The notes under the pieces: generated by a model
The model's input: the letters and a program-made list of their open reading frames with translations, nothing else
Told to the model about the DNA's origin: nothing
Databases searched by the model: none
In this document: piece after piece, positions 1 through 11,234 of the stretch
Layout: the number at the start of each line of letters is the position of its first letter
Position numbering within the stretch: the stretch's first letter is position 1
Program-made: the position numbers and the translations under genes
DNA from: Pisolithus tinctorius
Lineage: Eukaryota; Basidiomycota; Agaricomycetes; Boletales; Pisolithaceae
NCBI GenBank assembly: GCA_024663395.1
Contig: JANFAH010000004.1
Coordinates: forward strand, 3,162,001 to 3,226,000
Length of the DNA stretch: 64,000 bases
Reading direction: 5' to 3'

Positions 1-1
1 C

Positions 2-1597
2 AAAGAGGGGGATAGCAGCTATGCCCAAGTGAACCCACAAAATCTGAGACTGGTCTTCACCCAGGAGCAACTAGCAGTCTCCCTTCATGCAACATACCTC
101 AAGTACCTGGTCTTACAAGCAGTTGCCTTAATGGATATAGAAAAACTTCATAATGATATCCTGACCGCACTGCCAGATGACCTAGTCTCACAAATCCGCC
201 TGTCTGACATGTCTGATCCCCAGTGGTCAGTAGATGACACCAGCTTCCTTCAGCTTGATGGAAGGATCTATGTGCCAGACTCAAACGACCTTCACCTTAG
301 GGTCTTGTGCCTTAAACATGACCACCCTCTGTCCAACCATTTCAGCCAGAACCACACCCTAGAGCTCATTTGGCATGAATATACCTGGCCTGGCCTCAGG
401 ACATTTGTCAAAGACTATGTCCAGTCTTGCATGGCCTGTGCTCAGGCTAAGGTTCCCCACCATCAGCCTTACAGCCTCCTTAAGCAACTTCTGGTGCCAG
501 AGAAGCCATGGAATTCTATCTCTATGGATTTCATTGAGCAACTTCCAGCCTCAACCAGCTTCACAGCCATCCTCATTGTAGTTGACCAGCTTTCCAAGCA
601 GGCCATATTCATCCCCACCCATGACACTATCACAGCCCCAGAACTCGCCAAGCTGTTCCTACTCCATGTCTTTTCAAAACATGGAGTGCTGGCCCATGTA
701 ACCTCAGACCGAGGCTCGGAGTTTGTCTCCCACTTCTTCCAGTCACTCGGTAAGGCCTTAGATATGCACTTACACTTCACCTCGGGCTACCACCATGAAG
801 GTGATGGCCAGACCAAGAGGACCAACCAGACCCTTGAACAGTATCTCTGAGTGTACTGCAACTACCAGCAGGACAACTGGGCCAACTTACTACCCCTGGC
901 CAAGTTTGCTTATAACAATGCCCCTAGCACTACTACTGGTGTTTCACCCTTTTTTGCTAATAAGGGCTACCATCCCAACATCTCAGTATACCCTGAGCAT
1001 GATCTTACCTCTGCTCAGGCTTGTGACTATGCAGTTGACTTAGACTCACTGCATCAATACCTATGGGAAGAAATGACCCTTGCACAACAGCACTACCAAG
1101 GACCAGCTGATGCTAAATGCATGCCAGCCCTGGACTTCAAGGTCAGTGACCAGGTGTATGTCAAAGCCAAATACTTCTGGTCAACCTGGCCTTCCAAGGA
1201 GCCCTCCAAAAAGAACCTTGGACCATACCCAGTCATAGCCCAGGCCAGTACCCACTCATTCACACTGTGCCTGCTGGACTCAATGTGCACAGTACATCTG
1301 GTCTTCCATGTTTCCCAACTTGAGCTGGCCATCCCTAACACCATCCCAAACCGGACTCAACCACCACCCCCACCAGTCGAAGTTGACAGAGAACTAGAGT
1401 TTGAGGTGGCTGAAATCCTCAACTCCAAAGTTGACCAGCATCGCCAGTGTTGGCTTCAATACTTAGTCCATTGGACCAGCTACAAGGGGACCAATGAAGA
1501 AACTACTTGGGTACTCACCACTGAGCTAGACAATGCATCTGAACTCGTACAAGAATTTCATTCCCGCTACCCTGGTAAACCCGGGCCATACCAATGA
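2..1597 (+). pseudogene. Gypsy element 1: 3' end of pol (integrase and chromodomain)
   Basis: The reading frame is open from the left edge of the window, so gag, protease, reverse transcriptase and most of RNase H lie outside. Visible in order are an HHCC zinc-binding segment (HDHPLSNHF, then CMAC), the integrase core with two catalytic Asp (SMDFIEQL and TSDRGSEF), and a C-terminal chromodomain of the VAEIL...YLVHW...EETTW type near 1390-1540. Two defects are seen. The third catalytic residue, Glu of the usual GQTER motif, is Lys here (GQTKR). An in-frame TGA at 848-850 breaks the chain where the related element B has a sense codon. The frame is the same on both sides of the stop. Integrases of this chromovirus type insert cDNA, guided by the chromodomain. 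This copy is almost certainly dead. Confidence 0.93.
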
Positions 1598-1780
1598 GGA
1601 CCTGTCTCAACCAGCCTCAGTTTCTGTTTCTGTTCCCTATTGGTATCTAGTGTTCCTTTGATCTCTTACTTACTTTGTTTTCTCTTTCTTGTTTTCTCTT
1701 ACTGTACTATAGAAGACCAAGACCAGACACTGCACATGACATTCACAGAGGAAAAAACTACAAGACTATATGCTATGGAA

Positions 1781-2813
1781 CTACTCGGCCTCAGCCATGG
1801 TGTCATCCTCCCTGCTGGACTCCTCCTCCTTGTCCTCACCATGGGCCCTCAGCCAGTCAGAATTGAGCTCAGATGAGCCTGAGTCTGAGGGGGACATGGC
1901 CATCCTGAAGCCATAGGACTTGTTGAGCATTGCCTCAAGCACATCAGCGATCCTACCAGAGTTCTCAGCCATGGTCTCATGGGCCTCAAAGAGGCCCACC
2001 AGGTTGTTTGCAATAAGCCCTGCAATGTTGATCAAGCACTCGAGCTTGTCTTCCAAGCCCAAGAATGCTGTTGCACCAGGCCCCCTTGGTCTGCTCCCAC
2101 TGGCCTCGTCTTCATTGACATCCAACACCTCCAGTGGCTTGTCAATGGCCTTCAACTTCTTCTTACTAGGCCTGCGCTCAGGAGTCTCCTCATCAGCCTT
2201 CTGCTTCTTCCCCTTGTCGACTCTCCTGGCCTTGGGACTGGCCTCAATGTCCTTGCCATCATCAGGCCATCAGCACTTGCCTTTCAACAGGTTTCAGTGC
2301 ACACACACAACCCATTTCTTGTTGCTGTATATGAGGAACTTGCAGACAACCTGTGCCTGAGTGCAGCAGGTACAGCTAGAGGATGTTAGACAAGAAGAGT
2401 GCAGGTGATAGGAAAAATACTCACCCAGGGTCCATCACCACCCTCTTCACTTCACCCCTGGCCTCACCACTAGCACCCCCAGTGCCGGCCTCAGCCTTGT
2501 GCTTGCACTCAGCCTCCCACCTCTCCTCCTCTTCACACACTCTTCTCTCCTCAGCCTTGGCCTTCTCCCTCTCAGCCCTCTCGGCCTTGGCTTGCTCTCT
2601 CACCACCCTCTCGGCCTCAAGCCAAGCCTGCTCCTCCTGCCAGGCTTGCTCAGCTGCCTTGTGCCTTTTCCTCTCCTTCAATGTGGCCTTCATCACTTCT
2701 TCCTTGTTGTTGGTGTCATACCTAATTTTGTCATTGGGCACTTGGGTCCAGTTGATGATGGCATGGCCCTTGTTGTTGTTATTGGTGGCGATGATCAGTC
2801 TTGAGTCAGACAT
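1781..2813 (-). pseudogene. Antisense accessory gene of element 1, Zn(II)2Cys6-type protein
   Basis: This gene lies between the pol stop and the 3' LTR of element 1, on the opposite strand. Exon 1 starts at 2813. It encodes a short N-terminal segment and then a long Ala/Glu/Arg/Lys coiled-coil stretch (AKAERAEREKAKAEERR). A GT-AG intron (2376-2424) follows. Exon 2 opens with GCTCC and gives the spacing CX2CX6CX12CX2[stop]X6C, which is the fungal Zn(II)2Cys6 signature with the fifth Cys replaced by TGA. A basic stretch (KGKKQKAD), a second TGA just after the last Cys and an acidic Glu/Asp-rich C-terminus ending at 1781 complete it. The known role of such clusters is DNA binding by transcription factors; a regulatory role here is inference. 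Equivalent antisense genes sit at the same place in elements B, C and D. Confidence 0.72.
2376..2424 (-). other. Intron of the antisense gene in element 1
   Basis: On the minus strand the donor is GTGAGT and the acceptor CTCTAG, 49 bp in all, a normal size for basidiomycete introns. Splicing joins GG to C, giving a Gly codon immediately before the first Cys codon, so the reading frame passes from the coiled-coil exon into the Cys cluster. That a real intron restores the frame supports the antisense strand as the coding strand. Confidence 0.7.
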
Positions 2814-2920
2814 GATGAAGAGGATGTGAATGAAAGATGCAAAGGGCTTAGCAGGTCACAAGTACCAGTTTTTCAAACTCAGCCTGTCACTCTTGCAGGG
2901 GTCTCATGGGTTTGACCCCT

Positions 2921-2933
2921 AAGAGGGGGATAC
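2921..2933 (+). promoter_or_regulatory. Polypurine tract of element 1
   Basis: AAGAGGGGGA directly precedes the TGTCA start of the 3' LTR, with three bases between. It would prime plus-strand cDNA synthesis. Confidence 0.8.
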
Positions 2934-3442
2934 TGTCATAGCCATGTCTCAACCCCAGCCAGTCTTGGCCTCGTACTCATTCAGTCTGGCCTCAGCCTTG
3001 CCAATCCTATATCTCCAGTTAGTCTAGCGCAGTAACACTGCTTTGCAGTGCCTGTCACTTTGGTTGAATCCTGCCTGGTCCTGTCCCCAGTCCACCTGTC
3101 CTGGTCTCCATCGTCTTTGTCATACCTTACTAATACTTGTCTTACCAATCTTCTTAGCAATCTTTGCAAGACCAGCATTACCAGTCTCTGTACTATAGTT
3201 GTTTCTAGTATATAAAGCCTTAGATACTTGGCCTGTACTTCCTCAGTCTGAAATCAACAAAGTTATCCTGATAACCCTGTCTCAGCCTCAGACTCAGACT
3301 GAGACCCACACAAGGGAATAGCACTGCAATCTCAGTCGCTAAGTCCAATCAGTCCACCCATCTGTACCTCTGTCTCTCCTCTTGATCCTGACCCCTTGGC
3401 CTCATGCCTGCTTCGGTCTCTGGTCCGGACTCAACCTGGACA
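2934..3442 (+). repeat. 3' LTR of gypsy element 1
   Basis: The repeat opens with TGTCATAGCC right after the polypurine tract and contains a TATA-like TATATAAAG at 3209-3217. The end is placed at a ...CTGGACA just before sequence that aligns with LTR family B. The right end is therefore inferred from where the LTR-B similarity begins, and could be off by some bases. The matching 5' LTR is outside the window. Confidence 0.65.
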
Positions 3443-3839
3443 ACCCACAAACTTGACTTCCACCTACCCTCTGTCAGTTACAAACTTTCTCCAGTCTGAC
3501 TGTTGTCAGACTTGTGCTAGTCTGCCATCAGACCACATGGACCATTCTCTGAGGGGTTGTGTGACCTCCTTTTGGACTTCTCCTTGACAATGCACAGCCA
3601 GGTACTCTACAGCACATGCACTGCATGGTCCAGTGCCTGGACTGTTTCCTTTTCAGGATGTTCTGTGTTACCCATCCATATGTCCTCCATCTTCCCTTCA
3701 TTCATTGTCTAGGAAGTTTTACTCAAAAATTTATGAGTCTCTGTATGTCAGTTCTGATTCCAGTTACTGTACCCCTGTAATGGTATAAAAGCATGTACTG
3801 TACTCTGCCATTCTCCAGTACAAATATCAACTTAGTTCC
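3443..3839 (+). repeat. LTR-B copy, left part
   Basis: The sequence matches the solo LTR-B at 33066-33800 from about 75 bp inside its start, including the TATA-like GTATAAAAGC near 3783. Its beginning is cut off by element 1. It continues at 10203 on the other side of element A. Confidence 0.8.
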
Positions 3840-4239
3840 TGAAGCAATCAAAGACGAAGTCTTCTCAGCTATCACTTCAAACCAGAGAGAGTTGGGAGTG
3901 GAAGCTGTTGATTGAGAAACAAGCTCAAAATGAACTAGATTAGAGAACCTGGCTATGACAAATGACAGGACTTATATACTGCCTTACTGTTTGTATGTAC
4001 TGCCATGAGAGAACATTCTAGAAAGAAGCAAACAAAAGAGAGAACTACACTATTGGATGAATGCAAACATGCATAAGTAATGAGGCATGGCCTTACTAAG
4101 TATCATGTAAGCGTGAAAGAGTAAACAAAATGGAAAGGTCCGAGATGACTAAGCATCCCTAAAGTGTAACCCTAACCAGAGGATGGATATATATGGGCAA
4201 CTAGGGAATGCGGAAGTGAAAAGTCTACCAGTCATTACA
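3840..4239 (-). repeat. 3' LTR of element A
   Basis: 400 bp, the same length as its partner at 9798. It differs from the partner mainly by transitions, for example GACGAAG here against GACAAAG there. The reverse strand carries a TATATAAG-like box in common with the solo copy at 49461. Confidence 0.92.
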
Positions 4240-4253
4240 CTATCCCCTCCTAA
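4240..4253 (-). promoter_or_regulatory. Polypurine tract of element A
   Basis: On the minus strand AGGAGGGGATAG ends directly at the TGTAATG start of the LTR. The pol stop codon TAG overlaps its beginning. Confidence 0.75.
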
Positions 4254-7200
4254 GGTTCAACTTCCAGGCAAGACCAAACAGGACAAATGGTAGTGAATGG
4301 TTCCAGCATGAGTGTGAACAAGCTGTCACAGCTTTCAGATGACAGGAGGGATAATTTATGGGGTGCCCCAGGGTGGGATCGATAGACATCCTTGATCACC
4401 AACTGCAAATTCTTCAAGGCAGAGGCTGGCTCCCAAGTACAATCTTCTTTGGGGTATCCCCTCCAATGCATGAGGAATTGAAGGGCTCCACGTTTCAAAT
4501 GGGAGTCAACAACATATTCAACCTCATATTCGACATCTCCTTCATCAGTAACCCTCTGCAGTCCAGGCCTGTTAACAGGTTGCCCATTGAGGGCACTGAG
4601 ATAGGGTTTAACCTGTGAGATATTCACAACCGGGTGAATCCTCATGTTGCATGGCAACTTTAATTTAAGAGCTTCATATGGTCTGATCCAATGGAGTAAG
4701 AAGGGGCAGATGAATGGTGTCTATCCACTTGTTGCTTCTGCTGGGAACATGCTTTGGCAAGGTTTGCTTTTATGTCCTGAAACACCTGGAACCAGGATTT
4801 GGCAACTTCCTCTGCTGCTTCTACCTTTGAAGTCGCCAGTTCAATGCCCATCCTAGGTCTATAGGATCAAGTAACTTTGAAGGGGCACTTGCCAGTAGAA
4901 GAGGACACAGAGTTGTTGTATGCAAACTGAGCCAAGGGCAGCCATTCCTCCCAACAAGCCTGTTGTTGGTTGGCATACATCTGTAAATACTGCTGAATCT
5001 CGCAGTTCAACCGCTCTGTTTGTCCATCCATTTGCAGGTGGAAAGCCATAGAGAGTTTTTGCTGTACTCCCAGCATTTTAAATAGTTCCCCTATGAAAGC
5101 AGAGGCAAACTGTGGGCCCTGGTCTGATATGATAGAGTCCACAAGTCCATGATGTTTCCAAACATGTGTCAGGTAAAGATGAGCTGTGCTAGCAGCTGTT
5201 TCTTCCACAGTGCAGGGGATGAACTCTGCTTCCTTAGAGAATCTATCAACAATGACCAGGACATGGGACTTCCCAGAAGATCCCTTGACTCCAAGGTCCA
5301 TAAAGTTGGTTGTTAATTCTCTCCAAGGCCTGTCAGGGACAGGTAAAGGTTTGAGTTCTCCTGCAGGTGGCCTATTTCCAGACTTGCTGGCTTGGCATGT
5401 TTGGCAATGCTTCATACATCAGGTTTCAAGGTAGACCACATGAACCAGCATGTGATCAACTCCTGAGTTCCTTTTATTCTGCAATGTCCCACTAGGGGAG
5501 AGTCATGTAGAGCATTAAGTAGCTTCCTTCTAAGTGCACTAGGCACCCAGACCTTTTCTCCATCATAATGAAGACCACCTCCGAGTTCACATCCAGCAGG
5601 GATTCCTTCAGCTTTAGTGGACTCAATCTGCAAATCTTCCATGAAGGGGTTTTCCAGTTTTACTGAGTGAACCTGGCTCAGGTTTATAAATAGGGACTCT
5701 TCTGACCTTGCCCTTTCCTTTCCTTCTACAAAGTCTTCTTGTCATGACAGGGCATCTGGTCTTCCCATCATGACTCCAGGTTTATGAACTATAATACAGT
5801 TAAACTGACTAAAGTACTGTGCCCAGCATGCCTGGCATGGTTGGAGCTTTTGTGCAGTCATGAATCACTTGAGGTTATGATGATCTGTACAAATTTCAAA
5901 CTGGTATGGGGTTGCCTCGAGGTAATGACAGCATTGCTCTAGTGTGCAGATAATGGCAAGCATTTCTTTGTCATGAACTGTATAATTAAGTTCAGCCCCA
6001 GATAGAGAGTGACTGGAGTAGGCAATGGGTCTCCAGAGACCATCATCACATTCTACCAAGAGCACTGCTCTGGTGGCATAGTCCGAAGCATCCGTTTCTA
6101 ACTGAAACCTCCAATCTTGATCAGGAAACATAAGGACAGGGGCAGTGGTGAAGGCTTCTTTTAGCATGTCAAATGCCACTTGACATTTGTCATCCCATAT
6201 GAATGGAAGGTCCTTCTTTGTGACATTGTTTAGGGGTTTCATGATCTGTGTGAAGTCCTTAATGAAACATCAGTAAAAGTTCACCAGGCCAAGGAAGCCA
6301 CAAACTCCACAAACATTAGTAGGTATGGGCCAATCCTGCACAGCAGAGATCTTGGCAGGGTCCATATGTACTCTGTTAATGCCAACAATCATTCCTAAAA
6401 AGTCCACCTCTTGTTGTCTGAAGATACACTTCTGTGGCTTGACAAACAGGTCATTTATTTTTAGCCTTCTAAGCACCTCCAGCACGATCTTGTTGTGTTC
6501 CTCCTGACTGTCTGTTTTTGTAAATATCATTAGGTCATCGATGTAGACAACAAGCACATCTTCCATATCGCCAAAGATATTGTTCATCATGTTCTGGAAT
6601 GTGGCAGGTGAGTTACAAAGCCCAAAGAACATGACCAGGGGCTTGAAAGCACTGCAATGGCATACAAAAGCAGCTTTCCATTCGTCACCTTCCTTGATCC
6701 TAATGTTGTTATAACCCCAGCAAAGATCCATCTTTGTGAAGAGTTTGCAACCCTTCAGCTTGTCCACAAGCTGAGATATTAAAGGGAGAGGGTATGAGTT
6801 TTTGACAGTATGCTTGTTTAAATAATGATAGTCCTGGACCATATGCTTTTTGCTGTCCTTTTTAGGGATGAAGAACACCAGAGACATCTGTGGTGATTTA
6901 CTAGGCCGAATATAGCCCTTCTTGAGCTGACCATCGACAAAGTTGCTGACTTCTTTCTGCTCATCAGGGGAGAGAGGAATCAACCTTCCTTTCTTTGGCA
7001 CAAACAACTCCTTTAGTTCTATGGCATGGTCCCAAGGTTTCCTAAGTGGCATGCATTCAGATTCCTTTTCAGAGAAGACTGATAAATATTCATGATATGC
7101 CTTTGGAATGAGTTCCTCAGGGGTTTTATCCATTTTTGGTTTGTCTGTTCCTAGATTTCGAATCCAGGTCATATAAGAGTCCATGGCTTCTCTTTCGAGT

Positions 7201-7613
7201 TTTTCCACCTTGTGCATGAACGAGGTTCTAGGGGCCAACTGTTGGCATCTAGTTGGGCATCTTCCCATTGTGACCTTGCCAGTTTTCCAATCTATCAGTG
7301 GGTTATGCTGATGTAACCAGGTGTGTCCCAGAATCATGGTACTACCTCCTAGATTGGTAATCTCGGCAAGCAGCTCTTCATGGTGGTCAAGGTAAGAGAC
7401 TTGAAGGTGAGCCTGATGTGTAATCCTTCCAGCAGAATTAGGTGAACCATTGACATTAAATACATCAACTGCCTTTGGCAATGCTATCTTTGGAATCTGG
7501 TTCCTTTCAACAAAGTCCTTATCTATAAATACTCCAGTAGCTCCACTATCAAGTAGCGCATTCACCTTGAATGCCAAACTGGCATTCATCTGCAAAACCA
7601 AAGGAACCTCCAC
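4250..7613 (-). pseudogene. Pol of gypsy element A
   Basis: Reading on the minus strand, an aspartic protease comes first (LLDSGATGVF near 7545). Reverse transcriptase follows, with an intact YIDD catalytic box near 6540, then RNase H (ETDASD near 6085). The integrase has its HHCC finger split by a TGA between the His and Cys pairs near 5412. Its core shows NFMDLG, ISDQGP and DGQTER, so all three acidic residues are kept. A chromodomain (FLMHWRGYPKEDCTWEP near 4430) closes the protein. Several frame changes and stops break it between 6270 and 5865 and around 5640 and 4860. Because the catalytic residues survive, this is one of the better preserved copies in the window, but it is not functional as it stands. 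Confidence 0.92.
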
Positions 7614-7970
7614 AGAATCTTTCAGGTTCAGCGTGCATCAGGTTTCAGACCATAGGAGGTCTTTGCACTACTACCTTCCAGATCGGGGAGATTGAAAGAA
7701 ACATTTTTTTGCTTTTTATTGCAAGTGGAATTAAGCAGGCATGGTTTTACATCTGGCCCCAAGCCCTTTCAGGACTCCACTTCAGATGATGTAAAAGTAA
7801 GAGAAGAAACAGATTCTGAACCATTAAATAACTCCTGTGGTTCTTTGACATCAAGAAAAGAGAAGCAATTGAAAGAAACTACTGGTACACTATCTTGTAT
7901 GTTTTTATTTTTGAATTTTGTATTTCCTTTTGTATTTCCAAGTCTGTAGGTAGAATGAAATCCATAAAAA

Positions 7971-7994
7971 GAAGAAGAAGAAGAAGAAGAAGAG
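7971..7994. repeat. GAA trinucleotide microsatellite
   Basis: Eight uninterrupted GAA units lie between gag and pol of element A. They fall in the decayed gag tail and seem to be secondary expansion. Confidence 0.9.
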
Positions 7995-8039
7995 GAAACA
8001 GGAACAAATGTCCATATGCTAGAGTCTGCACGACCCAAT

Positions 8040-9032
8040 TTCACTGCAGCTCTGATTCTTTTAACCGGTTGATATGAGCAACAATCTGCTCGAAGCTCAT
8101 CCCCTCCATTGCTTGTAGGTAGGGATTGGGTCCAGTGTCAGTATTTACAGCCCTGACAGGGCATCCTTGTGGTTGTGCCTGTTTAGGGCACTCACTTCAG
8201 TAATGGCCCTTAAGGCCACATCCAAAACAGGTTATGTGGGACTTGTCCTTAGGGGGTCCCTCCCCCTTTCCTTGCCATTGGGTGGCACCTATATCCATGG
8301 GAGTGCTGGCCCCAGGTTGCATTCCTGTGGCTGTGAAGCCACGAGGGTGATTTTGAGGCCATACCCTCAAAGAGGAGGCCATCATGTATCAGTGGTTTTC
8401 AAAATTTCCAGCCACCAACCAGAGCTCTGTTATGTACTCCTTGTACATATCCTTCCTTTTTCCCAGGTGATGCATGAGGTGGAGCACCTCAGGGTTTATG
8501 GCCTATTCCAGGCACAGGATAGCCAAATCGTCAGAAGCGCTTGCCATCAGCTTCCAACTGTTGAACTCTGCCAAAAAGGTGTCCATTCAAGACTGTCCTT
8601 GCCTCGCCTTTTGCATCTTCTTCTGGGCCCAATCCCCATTGTTCATGGGCTGGAAGTGGGAGTTGAGATTGGCCACCACCTCATCAATGGTGGGCCAGTT
8701 CACATTTGCCAAGTGGTAGTCCAACTTGGCCCAGGCATAGCTGCCAGTGATTGGACCAGTCATCCAGGTCCAGAATTCCATGCAGTCCTGACTTGTATAG
8801 TGGTGGACAGCCACTTTACAGTAGGCTCTCATTTTGATTACCCACTCATATTTAGCCACAGAACCATCAAAAGTCCTGGGCTCGGTGACACCCCTTTTGG
8901 TGGGGTCAAAGTTGGTTGCTTGCACTGCAGCTGGTGCAGGCATGTATTGTTGCATGGCTTGTGCCATTGCTGCTGCCATAGCCTGGACCATGGTGTAATC
9001 AACAGGGGGGGTTGCGGTTGGTTTGGGTCCAT
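8040..9032 (-). pseudogene. Gag of gypsy element A
   Basis: The likely start is the ATG at 9032. A C/G homopolymer right after it shifts the frame into the main segment from 8991. The capsid-like part has FDGSVAKYEWVIKMR and ends in a stop at 8587. A later fragment (8385-8197) carries a CCHC zinc knuckle, CFGCGLKGHY followed by SEC, with one stop inside it. Gag packages the RNA. The copy is broken by at least two frame changes and several stops. A large open frame on the opposite strand here is only its shadow. Confidence 0.8.
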
Positions 9033-9797
9033 TTCTGCTTGTTAGCAGGACCAGTTTGTGAGGGGACAGCAGATGGAATGGTGGTTCCGGAGGTTGTAGG
9101 GTTGGTTGAAAACAAACCCAAGCTTGTTCAGGTCAGGAGAGGGCGAGGGAGAAGGGTAAACAAGTTCCGGAGTTACCTCTCGGAAGAGCTCAAGAGGGGG
9201 AAGAGGGAGTGGGGTGAGCAGAGAGAGTGAGTGCAAAAGGTGCAGGGTAGAGAGTTCCCTTTTGTAAGGGAGGAACCTAAGAGGGAGACGAAGCTCAACC
9301 TCTTCTTTCTTGATGGCAGGAATGTTGGCAAGGTAAAAGTAATGTAGGCATACTACTCACCGATGGTGTTCAGGACCACTAAACACGTAGTCCATTTGCT
9401 GTTGCACACCTGATCAATCTCCTAGAGATAGGGAGAGACCAGCCTGGCACACTATGTGATCTACAGTGGGTGTGAGAATGTTGACTATGGGTCTACCTCT
9501 GCTGCTGTGCAGGAACTACAACTAAGTATGGCTCAGCCACTCTGGACCTTGTGGGCCCTCTTGATCAAGTGTCACCCTGTGTACACCAAGCTTGACCTCA
9601 GGACAGTGTATATACATAGAATTAAAACTCCCTAAGACATTTGCCCAACTGGCTCCATTGCTTGGGTGCTCTCAGTCACACTGACAGAGGTGAAAAAGAA
9701 ACTATGGGCAGAACTGCCCACTATGACTATCGTACTGCCGTTAACCCTCAGTGCCAGGTATGAAGGGATAGGGGAGAAGTTATGAATCTAGCTCGAG
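9033..9797 (-). other. 5' leader of element A
   Basis: This stretch lies between the 5' LTR and gag of element A. I see no convincing coding segment in it and no clear tRNA-complementary primer binding site next to the LTR. Confidence 0.6.
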
Positions 9798-10197
9798 TGA
9801 AGCAATCAAAGACAAAGTCTTCTCAGCTATCACTTCAAACCAGAGAGAGTTGGGAGTGGAACCCATTGATTGAGAAACAAGCTCAAAACAAACTAGATTA
9901 GAGAACCTGGCTACAACAAACAACAGGACTTATATACTGCCTTACTGTTTGTATGTACTGCCATGAGAGAACATTCCAGAAACAAACAAACAAAAGAGAG
10001 AACTATGCTATTGGATGAATGCAAACATGCATTAGTAACAAGGCATGGCCTTACTAAGTATCATGTAAGTGTGAAAGAGTAAACAAAACAGAAAGGTCCA
10101 AGATGACTAAGCATCCCTAAAGTGTAACCCTAACCAGAGGATGGATATATATGGGCAACTAGGGAACATGGAAGTGAAAAGTCTACCAGTCATTACA
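9798..10197 (-). repeat. 5' LTR of element A
   Basis: 400 bp, TGTAATGACT to TTGCTTCA on the minus strand, followed on the plus strand by the target duplication GTTCC at 10198-10202. Confidence 0.92.
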
Positions 10198-10202
10198 GTT
10201 CC

Positions 10203-10476
10203 TACTCCTTCTGTCTCTGACCTCCATCTGTCAGAGTTACCTCCAACTGTCCATCTGGTCTCTACCTCTGAAATATGAGGGATGAGATCATGCAAGGGGG
10301 TAGTGCATGAGCTAAACCCAATGCCCTCACTCTGCTCCACCTTTTCTTCAGCAGACTTTGTTTCTGCCAACACTCCACTAGTCAGAGTTCTGTTCTTTTG
10401 TGTTGGACTTGCTTCCAGACCCCTCCCCAGACCTTGTTAAGCATCAGAGTTGGTCAGAGTAGGCCTGGACTTGACA
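10203..10476 (+). repeat. LTR-B copy, right part
   Basis: This continues the LTR-B copy interrupted at 3839 and ends in ...GGACTTGACA like the solo copy at 33066-33800. Confidence 0.85.
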
Positions 10477-11234
10477 CTTGTGTATGTAATTCAGTAGGTT
10501 TCCTGTGATAGTTTTTTCCACCAAATATTTATTAGGTTTATTACTTGGCTGGTACCCAGCCAACAACTTATGAATGCAATACATCTATGTCCCTTCATCC
10601 ATCCAGGGCAAGGTGAATGCCCATCACATGGCATGGCAATGGAGGTGCCATAGCTGGTTGGATCCAGCATGGTTACCACATGGTAGTGAGGAAATCCAGA
10701 AGGTTCTCGAAAGAGAACCACCCTCACTCAAGGGCTGGTTGCTGACCTGGGGGTGTGCATCATGTCACAGGCCTTAAAAGGCTGGGCAGGAAGTCTCCTT
10801 CCCCCCCTCTCATCTTAATTCCCAACCCATGTACACCAGACCTGGGATGGGTCACCCTTAGCACCACAAGCATCACACCTCACTGGTCACCCCACTGGGG
10901 TAAGGGCAACTCCCATCATTGGTAGTCCCACTGGTAGCTACCTAAATGGCTCAGGATAGGAGGTGGTTGGGGTAGCAGTAGCCCCCTGACGAGAGCTTTC
11001 ACAGGCTCGAAACCACCACTCCTCCCTTCCCTTTACCTACCCCTATGCTTACTGTACACGGCCCTGACCCTCGGGGAGTGGCGACTGACGGAAATAGTAA
11101 GTAGATGGACAGCCCCGATACCTCCCTAGCACATAGATCTAAAACTACCCCCCTTCGGGGGGTAGTGGACCAACAGTGAAAACTCGCGAAATTATAAGAT
11201 ATCGGAAAGGACAATACAAATGAAAACGAGGGTT
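10477..11234. other. Non-coding stretch without recognisable gene
   Basis: No reading frame, repeat or RNA gene is convincing here. The last part (from about 11000) is richer in CpG and probably contains the 3' untranslated region of the GTPase gene on the minus strand. Confidence 0.5.

Larger units (their letters stand above)
3840..10197 (-). mobile_element. Complete Ty3/gypsy element A (chromovirus)
   Basis: The element is 6358 bp long with two 400-bp LTRs (3840-4239 and 9798-10197), both running TGTAATGACT...TTGCTTCA on the minus strand. It is flanked by the 5-bp duplication GTTCC (3835-3839 and 10198-10202). It is inserted into an LTR-B copy that is continuous once the element is removed. 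Gene order on the minus strand is gag, protease, reverse transcriptase, RNase H, integrase, chromodomain. Unlike elements 1, B, C and D it has no room for an antisense gene: the pol stop codon touches the polypurine tract. Confidence 0.95.

Noticed and set aside
8167..9045. A 292-codon open frame on the plus strand
   Set aside because: It lies exactly opposite the gag gene of element A, has no recognisable domain and a composition expected from the complementary strand.
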